64,000 nucleotides of DNA from a virus, in the IMG/VR virus record IMGVR_UViG_3300018063_000012, positions 1-64,000 of that record. One strand, given 5' to 3'. Every line of letters starts with the position of its first letter. The first letter of the stretch is position 1. The position numbers were made by a program, and so were the translations under genes. A model generated the notes under the pieces. The model was given only the letters and a program-made list of their open reading frames with translations, was not told the origin of the DNA and searched no databases. Below are positions 57,938-64,000 of this stretch, piece after piece.

Positions 57938-58555
57938 ATGGCGGACTACGCTGATATTTTAAATATATTTGTAAAAGTTGACCAAGCTATCAAAGACGTT
58001 GTTCACGAGAAATTGATTATCCTGCAGGGAACTAATATGGAGACTAAGATACCAGCACGGATCCTTGGGGTAGAAGAAGAATTTAACTCCGCCAGCTATC
58101 CATCATTTATAGTTAATCCCTTAGATGTACGACTTGACCTAAGGAGGTTTAATGATGAACGTCAAATCGAAGATGCAACATCGCTGACTAAAAGAGTGAA
58201 AGCACCAAAACAACCTTATCTGGCGACTTACATTGTGTCGGGATTTGCCCAAAATATGCGAGTCCTCAGAGAGATGCAGTTTTTTCTTGCGTCGGCCTTT
58301 CCGGTAAATGGATTCATAACTATAAATGGAACGGAGGATATCAGGATTGACTTAAAGTCACAGGATAGTAATGTGGACTTTCCGAATAAGGAATTTGTGT
58401 CCAGAATGATTCTGGATGCTTGGATACTACTTGATGTTGATGTCACAGGAGAATTAGTGAAACGAGTATATAATACTATTACTATTTCATTCCATAATCA
58501 AGACGGACGGTCAGCAGTAGTTGATACAGAAGACTTTAGTTGGGATGTATCCTAA
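57938..58555 (+). CDS. Tail terminator candidate, 205 aa
   Basis: MADYADILNIFVKVDQAIKD, then KLIILQGTNMETKIPARILG and YLATYIVSGFAQNMRVLREM; position just before the sheath fits the gene of a tail terminator or neck protein. Family not recognised with certainty. Confidence 0.55.
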   Translation: MADYADILNIFVKVDQAIKDVVHEKLIILQGTNMETKIPARILGVEEEFNSASYPSFIVNPLDVRLDLRRFNDERQIEDATSLTKRVKAPKQPYLATYIVSGFAQNMRVLREMQFFLASAFPVNGFITINGTEDIRIDLKSQDSNVDFPNKEFVSRMILDAWILLDVDVTGELVKRVYNTITISFHNQDGRSAVVDTEDFSWDVS

Positions 58556-58569
58556 GAGGAGATTCTAAT

Positions 58570-58833
58570 ATGTTGAGTCGCAGAAAGAAAAAAGATGTAG
58601 CCATAGAACGAGCGAAAGCTATTAAAGAATTGAAGGTCGATGTGCCAGATGTGATACTAAATAATCAGGCATCGCCCATAGATATATGTGGCAAGAATGG
58701 AAAATCTATTCTTGTGCTTGAACCTTACGGGAGTGTCACTCTGAGTGATAGCTTGAAGGAAACGCTGAATAACAGCGAACAGTATAGAAACCTAATAGCC
58801 AGAGGAATTTTGGCAAAGGTGAAATACCAGTAA
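58570..58833 (+). CDS. Small protein, 87 aa
   Basis: ATG 58570 behind aggag. A basic start (MLSRRKKKDVAIERAKAIKE), then beta sequence (GKSILVLEPYGSVTLSDSLK). Lies before the sheath gene; perhaps a sheath or tube accessory. No family recognised. Confidence 0.5.
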   Translation: MLSRRKKKDVAIERAKAIKELKVDVPDVILNNQASPIDICGKNGKSILVLEPYGSVTLSDSLKETLNNSEQYRNLIARGILAKVKYQ

Positions 58834-58847
58834 CGGAGGAATGACTT

Positions 58848-60356
58848 ATGACAATTGGGATTAACATAACAGAGTTGGTGTCGCAAGGTTCACCGGTCTT
58901 AGAAGGTGATAACGAACTGACTCCGGGATTCTTGGTAGTGTCTAAACGAGGCCCGGCTGACTTTCCAATACTGATTACCAGTATGAATCAATTCAAAAGA
59001 CTATTCGGTGAGCATACTACTGCCGGATACGGAGCTTATGTTTTGGAAGGTTATTTTTTGAACGGCGGAAGAAAAGCTTTTGTGAGTCGTATAGTTGGCT
59101 CCGGTGCCGCGGCTTCCGCGGTTACATTGGTCGATAGAGCCAGTACGCCATTGGACACATTGACGATTGAAGCTGGATATAAAGGACGACTTGACAAAGG
59201 AACTTGGGGGGATAATCTATCGGTAGCTATTACTGATAACGTAGACGATACCACTCTGTTTGACTTAGAAGTACTTCTCTCCGGTGTGACTAAAGAAGTA
59301 TGGCGAGGAGTGACTCCTGCGACAGCTGTCACAGCAATAAATGACTCTGTATCAGGTTCCGAATATATCAAAGCGACTAACGAGAACTCTACTTCAACAG
59401 CACCGGATAATAATCCAGCAGTCGGAAGTTCAAACTTAAGTGCCGGTGTCGCAGGTTCCGCCCCGGCCGTTACAGCATATAATGGAGTGCAGGCTGACTT
59501 TACAGGGGTGTATGCTTTCGATGCACTTGATATTAGTCATCTGGCTAATGCGGAGTCGACTGATGCAACGCATTTAGATAATCTGCGAGATTATTGTTCA
59601 GCGAGAGGAACCATTCTTGGAGTGGCCTCTATTCCAGTTGCATCAACTGTGTCTTCCGCTAAGACATTCGGACAGGCATTGCAAATTTCAAATGCTTATA
59701 TGGCACTGTATGGCGGATGGGTTTTGGTGAGTGACCCAATTGGTTCGGGTCCTAATCCACTTAAATGGGTGTCCCCGGTTGGACATGTCCTTGGAGTATA
59801 TGCCAGAACATTGCGTGACCGTGGAGTGCATAAAGCCCCGGCTGGTGTAACAGACGGCCAGCTAAAAGGAGTTTTTGATATTGATATGGATGTGAATAAT
59901 GATACAGACTTGACAGACTTAGCCACTAATGGTGTGAATACGCTTAAGGCAGTGCCAGGTTATGGTAATTGCGTTCTGGTGTCCAGAACTCTCTCCAAAG
60001 ATGTTCGGTGGAGATTCGTGAACGTTCGGAACTTGTTTAACTATGTAAAACGGGCGCTGAAGAATGGATTGGCTTTCGTTCAGCAAGAACCGAATGATGG
60101 GGTGCTAAGGGCGAAGGTTAAGAATAACACTGTCCTTCCTTTTATGCGCACTTTGTTTCAGGCAGGAGCTTTTGGGTCCGGTAAATTTGAGGACTTGGTA
60201 AGTATCATTTGTGATGAATCTAATAACCCGCCAAACGAGATTGAGTTGGGAAATTTCCATCTGGATATGACTTTCTTCCCAAGCAAACCAGCGGAGAGTA
60301 TTTTCATCTCTGTAGCCCAGCAACAGACAGGTAGTTCAGCCGCGTCCGAGACTTAA
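58848..60356 (+). CDS. Contractile tail sheath protein
   Basis: 502 residues. N-terminal G-x-N-I-T-E region, TSMNQFKRLFGEHTTAGYGA and NGGRKAFVSRIVG are typical of PF04984 sheath proteins; the C-terminal domain has FVNVRNLFNYVKRALKNGLA and FVQQEPNDGVLRAKVKNNTV. Followed by the tail-tube gene. Shows that the phage is a myovirus. Ribosome site ggagg. Confidence 0.9.
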   Translation: MTIGINITELVSQGSPVLEGDNELTPGFLVVSKRGPADFPILITSMNQFKRLFGEHTTAGYGAYVLEGYFLNGGRKAFVSRIVGSGAAASAVTLVDRASTPLDTLTIEAGYKGRLDKGTWGDNLSVAITDNVDDTTLFDLEVLLSGVTKEVWRGVTPATAVTAINDSVSGSEYIKATNENSTSTAPDNNPAVGSSNLSAGVAGSAPAVTAYNGVQADFTGVYAFDALDISHLANAESTDATHLDNLRDYCSARGTILGVASIPVASTVSSAKTFGQALQISNAYMALYGGWVLVSDPIGSGPNPLKWVSPVGHVLGVYARTLRDRGVHKAPAGVTDGQLKGVFDIDMDVNNDTDLTDLATNGVNTLKAVPGYGNCVLVSRTLSKDVRWRFVNVRNLFNYVKRALKNGLAFVQQEPNDGVLRAKVKNNTVLPFMRTLFQAGAFGSGKFEDLVSIICDESNNPPNEIELGNFHLDMTFFPSKPAESIFISVAQQQTGSSAASET

Positions 60357-60357
60357 G

Positions 60358-60831
60358 ATGAAGATTTGCTCTAAATGTAGAATAGAGAAAGAGCTCTCCG
60401 ATTTTGGATTAGATAACAGAATGAGACTGGGGAGAAGATCCGCCTGTCGGGAATGTAATGCTAAATTTAAACGAGAGCAGTATTCTAAAAATAGAGAACA
60501 AATTTTAATAGACGTTAAAAAATACCAAGCAAAATATCCAGAAGTGGGATTAAACGCCACTTTGAAACGGTCATATGGAATAATGAGTAAAGATTGGGAT
60601 AGGATGTTTAATACCCAAGAAGATATGTGTGCAAGATGTCATAAACTAATGGATAGAAATAAGAGAAGAGAAATTCACGTCGACCATAATCATTTAACTG
60701 GACAAGTGCGAGCTTTAATCCACCGCAGGTGTAACCTTTTGATTAGTGGAGTAGATGATAAGGATGAACTAAAGTTGTCGCTAGAATACTTGAAAAAGTA
60801 TGATAGAGAATGGGCTATGGAGGTTAAATAA
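60358..60831 (+). CDS. HNH / endonuclease VII-like homing endonuclease (4)
   Basis: 157 residues. Zn knuckle KICSKCRIEKELSDFG ... SACRECNAKF, then CARCHKLMDRNKRREIHVDH with N-H and RALIHRRCNLLISG. It lies one base after the sheath stop and three before the tube gene, splitting two genes that normally adjoin. C-terminus ends KKYDREWAMEVK. A+T-rich codons compared with the sheath. Confidence 0.85.
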   Translation: MKICSKCRIEKELSDFGLDNRMRLGRRSACRECNAKFKREQYSKNREQILIDVKKYQAKYPEVGLNATLKRSYGIMSKDWDRMFNTQEDMCARCHKLMDRNKRREIHVDHNHLTGQVRALIHRRCNLLISGVDDKDELKLSLEYLKKYDREWAMEVK

Positions 60832-60833
60832 TT

Positions 60834-61292
60834 ATGACAGAGAAGTGGAAAGGTAATCATTTCGTAGTAGAGATTGACGGGATTCAGTCCCCAACTATAG
60901 ATGCCGTGCAGGGATTGTCAATGGGATCCACTACGGCACTTGAAATCGTGGATGCGGGAACTAATTTAATTGATAAGATTAGCTCCGGGATTGTAAAATT
61001 CGCACCACTTATTTTGATGCGTAATATGGACGGTTCACCGGCTGACCAAGCTTTTATTGACTGGTTTAAAGAGATGTTTGATTTGACTGACCCTATTGCA
61101 TCACTGGGGAGTAATACCAGACGGAATGGTGCAATTGTTAAAAGGGAATTCGGTCAAGAAGTCCTACGCATAGGATTTGTAGGTGCATGGATTCGTGAGA
61201 TGACACTCGGCGACCTGACTTCAAATGCCGAAGATCTGTGGAAAAGAACTATTACATTAGAACACCAAGGATTATTCGAAACAATATCGTAA
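60834..61292 (+). CDS. Tail tube protein (T4 gp19-like)
   Basis: 152 residues. KGNHFVVEIDGIQSPTIDAV at the start, KFAPLILMRNMDGSPADQAF and MTLGDLTSNAEDLWKRTITL are the order of Phage_T4_gp19-type tube and Hcp-fold proteins. It forms the rigid inner tail tube. Ribosome site ggagg inside the HNH gene. Confidence 0.88.
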   Translation: MTEKWKGNHFVVEIDGIQSPTIDAVQGLSMGSTTALEIVDAGTNLIDKISSGIVKFAPLILMRNMDGSPADQAFIDWFKEMFDLTDPIASLGSNTRRNGAIVKREFGQEVLRIGFVGAWIREMTLGDLTSNAEDLWKRTITLEHQGLFETIS

Positions 61293-61311
61293 ATTAAAAC
61301 AGGAGGAATGT

Positions 61312-61530
61312 ATGGAAAATTTTACAGGTAGTAAGATGGACGATTCCGGAAAGTTGCCCCTTAGTCAAGCCGGTGACGGGAAAAATATGAGTCCAGAGGC
61401 TGGAAATCAGGGAGACCCCTCGAGCGCCGGACCGACTAAAGAAGCCGCCGCATCCGGTAATCTTGATAGTGTTGTTGGTAATAAGGGGGACGAGTCAAGC
61501 AATAAACCATATAATAAAACCGGTAATTAA
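61312..61530 (+). CDS. Low-complexity protein, 72 aa
   Basis: MENFTGSKMDDSGKLPLSQA, Gly/Ser/Pro/Asn-rich throughout (GNQGDPSSAGPTKEAAASGN); disordered. Ribosome site ggagg. It lies between tube and chaperone genes. A 14-codon lysine-rich frame at 61545 is too short to call. Confidence 0.5.
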   Translation: MENFTGSKMDDSGKLPLSQAGDGKNMSPEAGNQGDPSSAGPTKEAAASGNLDSVVGNKGDESSNKPYNKTGN

Positions 61531-61602
61531 GATTCGGAAGACTTGTGTCCAAAAAGAATAAGAAACGCAAAAGGAAATCACTTAAATAAAAGGAGAACTA
61601 CA

Positions 61603-62361
61603 ATGGACTTTACATTACCAATCGGTGTTCAGAAAGACGGAAAGACGATTAAGAGCATGGAAGTTAAGGAACTGGATGGATATGCCAGAAGGATCCTAAC
61701 GGACATCAAGAAGAATAAGAATGCGGCTAAAGTTGTGACCGGTCTTCTAGGGCATTGCCTTATGGTAGATGGAAAGTCTATTGGTGATGTATTAGCACAG
61801 AGGATGTTTGTTGTAGATAGGAATGCGGCACTGGTCGCCCTGCAGAGGGAGTCTAACGGAGATAACGTGGTCGCGCATTATAACTGTGTATGGTGCAATC
61901 AGGGATTTGAATTTGAGGATAATCTGGCACTACTTGACTGTCAGATACTTCCTGAAGGAGAACTACTTGAAACTGTAACAGTGCAACTCGATAAGGGATT
62001 TAAAGATTCTGAAGATAATGTCCACAGAGATGTAACGATGAGAGTGCCGACTGGACAGGACGAAGAGGTAACTGCGCATATGTTTTTGGAGAGCTATCAG
62101 CAATGGTGCTCGACTATTATAATTCGACTGACTACTAAATTCGGTGATTTAGATATGGATAAATTCGCTGGACTCGGTGTTAAAGTTATCGACGCAATAT
62201 CCGCCCGGGATATTGATAAATTGATTGCGGCAGTGAATACCGAGCTCCCGGGGTATAAAACTAAGCACGATGTCATTTGTGCTAACTGTCAAAAAGTTGT
62301 GACAGTAAGTCAGGATATGTCAAGTTTTTTCTTGCCGAATCAAATGGTGAATATGCGATAA
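61603..62361 (+). CDS. Tail assembly chaperone (T4 gp26/baseplate-chaperone-like)
   Basis: 252 residues from ATG 61603 (aaggag), not the TTG at 61543. KTIKSMEVKELDGYARRILT near the start and the Cys pairs YNCVWCNQGF and VICANCQKVV give a zinc-ribbon-containing chaperone of the type found between tube and tape measure. The 3' end holds a t-ttt-ttc slip site that leads into the overlapping frame at 62343. Confidence 0.68.
   Translation: MDFTLPIGVQKDGKTIKSMEVKELDGYARRILTDIKKNKNAAKVVTGLLGHCLMVDGKSIGDVLAQRMFVVDRNAALVALQRESNGDNVVAHYNCVWCNQGFEFEDNLALLDCQILPEGELLETVTVQLDKGFKDSEDNVHRDVTMRVPTGQDEEVTAHMFLESYQQWCSTIIIRLTTKFGDLDMDKFAGLGVKVIDAISARDIDKLIAAVNTELPGYKTKHDVICANCQKVVTVSQDMSSFFLPNQMVNMR
62325..62331 (+). 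promoter_or_regulatory. Programmed -1 ribosomal frameshift site (candidate)
   Basis: The heptamer t-ttt-ttc in the zero frame follows X-XXY-YYZ. Slipping back one base continues into an open frame to the TGA at 62517-62519, skipping the zero-frame stop 30 bases later. Tail chaperones commonly use this device (lambda G/GT). Confidence 0.65.
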
Positions 62362-62519
62362 ACGAGGTTATATATTTGCTGGCCAGTAAATATCACTGGG
62401 GCTACGAGGAGATCCTGCGAATGCCATATCAAGCAATTGATTGGCACTTTAATAGATTGATGAGAGATCTGGACGCAGAGAAACGCGCAGTAGATGAGAT
62501 TAAGAGTAAAAACCGGTGA
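62343..62519 (+). CDS. -1 frame extension of the tail chaperone (DUF6760-like)
   Basis: The frame reads NGEYAINEVIYLLASKYHWG then YEEILRMPYQAIDWHFNRLM. The E-V-x-x-L-A-x-x-Y-H-W-x-x-x-E-I-L-x-M-P pattern matches the DUF6760-type small tail proteins that follow gp26-like chaperones. Its conserved part begins upstream of the only start (TTG 62376), so synthesis as a frameshift fusion is more likely than independent initiation. Confidence 0.6.
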   Translation, partial: NGEYAINEVIYLLASKYHWGYEEILRMPYQAIDWHFNRLMRDLDAEKRAVDEIKSKNR

Positions 62520-62525
62520 TGAGGA

Positions 62526-64000
62526 ATGGCTACAGGACAAGAATTCGGATTTGGCTTTAAACTGACGCTCAATGACCAACTAACAAATTCATTAAAAACT
62601 GCGGCCGCTGGAATTAACCAATTTTCAGGTCAATTCAACGGATTTATTAGTTTAGTGAAGTATGCAACAAGCGCACTAGTTGGCTTCTACGCAACATCAC
62701 GAGTAATTCAACAGATTCGCCAATTGCTATACTTCGGTCAGGATCTGGAACAGAAACAAGTTCAGTTGCAAGCACTGACTGGTTCCTTGAAAGAGGCCAG
62801 AGGTCTCTTTGAGTTCGCCCGGAAGAAGGCGGAGCAGTTACCATTCGGAAGTATCACAGAGATTCTCGGTGCAATCAAAGCTATGAATCTTTTCGGATTT
62901 AGCGCCCAAAAGCATTTTGATGCTATAGCTGGACTTGCCGCTGTCTCCGGTGAATCACTTGAATCAGTCGTATATAATCTGAACTTCTTTACACAGTCCG
63001 GATTTGCACGCGGGCTTGCGCGTATGGGCGTGAACGTAAAGGAACTGCAAAAAGCTACCCATGGATTAAGGGCAGGTACTGATGAATTCAGAGAGGCAAC
63101 TATCAAATTCATTGGAAGTCAAGAGAAGTTTAAGAATGCAGTCAGTGTGCAGAGAAATACTCTGGCCGGTCTACGAGATGATATTCAAGATGTCTTTGAA
63201 GCGTTTAAATTAGATATCATAGGATTGAATAAAGAAGGTGGATTACTGGGTGGGTATAAGAGATTCCTGCGACAGATTAGAAACTTTCTGGTAGAACATA
63301 AAGAAGGATTGAAACAAATAGCAGTATCTATCGGTCGAGTCCTTGGCGGTGTATTTGATATACTTGGACAAGCATTTACAAGAATGACTAAGAGTTTTGG
63401 TGGGTGGATTGATTCAACAGGGAACATGTTTAAGACTAATCAGGACTTGATTACTCAATTTTTATTTTGGATAGGACTGATTGAGTTGAGAATCGAGGGC
63501 ATAATGAAAACAGCATGGGAATGGATGAATAAAATAGCTGATGCTCTGGGCGGCTGGAAAGCAGTTAGTGCTGGACTGGCCGTAATGGTTGCCGGAACTG
63601 GCATAGCGACTTTAGGTTCCTCCATGGTAACACTGGCATCTGCATTAGGGTTATCCTTAGGACCTATGGCGCTGTTAGCGGCCAATTTGTTTATATGGTC
63701 CGATGTTGTAATTCAATGGCAACACTTAAAAAAGTCAATGTCAGATATGACTTGGGGAGAGATTGCTCAGTCAATAGGATACTACAGTAATTTAGGCGGA
63801 TTAATGGAAAGTGTAAAGGGCATTCCTTCCGCCGGAAAACAAAGTATTACTCCAGCTGAATCAACCGCCGCTACAGAACGCATACATGAAATTACAATCG
63901 GAACCGTGCATAATCATTATGATAATGCCGACCCGAATAAAGCACCAGCGCATGCAACTAAAATGATTGATAGCCTAAAAAATAAACGTGGGGGAGAACA
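62526..64000 (+). CDS. Tail tape measure protein (partial, runs off the window)
   Basis: At least 491 codons open to the edge. MATGQEFGFGFKLTLNDQLT, then helices and YFGQDLEQKQVQLQALTGSL, KAMNLFGFSAQKHFDAIAGL, the usual tape-measure tail-length ruler pattern (A-x-A-G-L-A-A-V-S-G). A hydrophobic region near residues 350-400 (GLAVMVAGTGIATLGSSMVT) fits a membrane-inserting segment. Ribosome site gatgagg. The end near 64000 (TVHNHYDNADPNKAPAHATK) looks close to a C-terminus, so it may be short. Confidence 0.8.
   Translation, partial: MATGQEFGFGFKLTLNDQLTNSLKTAAAGINQFSGQFNGFISLVKYATSALVGFYATSRVIQQIRQLLYFGQDLEQKQVQLQALTGSLKEARGLFEFARKKAEQLPFGSITEILGAIKAMNLFGFSAQKHFDAIAGLAAVSGESLESVVYNLNFFTQSGFARGLARMGVNVKELQKATHGLRAGTDEFREATIKFIGSQEKFKNAVSVQRNTLAGLRDDIQDVFEAFKLDIIGLNKEGGLLGGYKRFLRQIRNFLVEHKEGLKQIAVSIGRVLGGVFDILGQAFTRMTKSFGGWIDSTGNMFKTNQDLITQFLFWIGLIELRIEGIMKTAWEWMNKIADALGGWKAVSAGLAVMVAGTGIATLGSSMVTLASALGLSLGPMALLAANLFIWSDVVIQWQHLKKSMSDMTWGEIAQSIGYYSNLGGLMESVKGIPSAGKQSITPAESTAATERIHEITIGTVHNHYDNADPNKAPAHATKMIDSLKNKRGGE

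Noticed and set aside
61545-61589. 14-codon lysine-rich frame before the tail chaperone
   Set aside because: Too short and probably part of the leader; listed only as a note in the neighbouring entry.
1-64000. Minus-strand genes
   Set aside because: Every minus-strand frame of 60 or more codons lies antisense to a well-supported plus-strand gene, and none has domain-like sequence or its own ribosome site.
1-64000. Stop-codon reassignment
   Set aside because: TAA, TAG and TGA all end genes at tight overlaps (for example TAG at 4455 and at 8242), so the standard code is used; the TAA at 50690 is a single exception in one paralogue.
1-64000. CRISPR array or integrase/attachment site
   Set aside because: No regularly spaced short repeats with unique spacers and no integrase-like gene were seen; the only short repeats are the ones listed.

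Overview
The window is a stretch of the genome of a large tailed phage with a contractile tail (a myovirus) that infects bacteria. Contractile morphology follows from the tail sheath (58848) and tail tube (60834) genes. A bacterial host follows from strong Shine-Dalgarno sites, a DnaX-type clamp loader, lipoprotein signal peptides and two sigma-54-type promoters. The host must encode RpoN, which argues against Actinobacteria and Cyanobacteria; I cannot name it further. Every credible gene (about 105) lies on the + strand. They are packed with ATGA and TAATG overlaps, and no gap between genes exceeds about 160 bases. The genome is incomplete here: the tape-measure gene runs off the right edge, and no DNA polymerase, helicase or baseplate gene is visible.

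Layout. 0-9.5 kb: a sigma-factor-like gene, about twenty small genes (many Zn-ribbon miniproteins), a nucleotidyltransferase, two DNA methyltransferases, a HAD phosphatase and two structured RNA candidates. 9.5-19 kb: two paralogous beta-helix spikes, each followed by an inserted HNH/endonuclease VII gene, a three-repeat membrane protein and an 860-residue fibre. 19-24 kb: nucleotide metabolism and replication (DUF5664 protein, DNA methyltransferase, partial sigma-like protein, TOPRIM primase-like protein, DnaX). 24-27 kb: adhesin or tail-fibre proteins, one with 15 tandem repeats. 27.5-34.5 kb: packaging and head (small terminase candidate, TerL, portal, Mu gpF-like protein) with a metallophosphoesterase embedded. 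34.9-41.2 kb: an island of glycosyltransferases and methyltransferases. 41.6-49 kb: an exported S49 protease, a DHH phosphoesterase, then a region opened by two sigma-54 promoters that holds a beta-helix lipoprotein and many small unknowns. 49.1-51.6 kb: a tandem array of small basic proteins. 51.9-53.6 kb: lysis genes. 53.7-64 kb: scaffold, major capsid, neck, tail terminator, sheath, tube, chaperone with a probable -1 frameshift, and tape measure.

The most unusual system is a family of at least eleven small, very basic proteins. They share an N-terminal tag of about 16 residues (M-A/T-W-S/T-D/E-x-A-R-x-A-S-A-x-x-R-R) joined to unrelated bodies. Eight loci plus one 3' fragment sit in the array at 49.2-51.6 kb, and three more lie alone inside virion modules at 15.7, 27.5 and 57.6 kb. 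The pattern (conserved leader, hypervariable basic cargo, nonsense-broken and truncated copies, 52 bases identical between copies 12 kb apart) resembles the T4 internal proteins with their capsid-targeting sequence, but the tag is different. My working hypothesis is a capsid- or virion-targeting tag on ejected cargo proteins. Other strong observations are an HNH gene that carries a recoded copy of the 3' end of the gene it interrupts, two matching sigma-54 promoter-leader cassettes with paired palindromes upstream of one, and a tail-chaperone slippery site.
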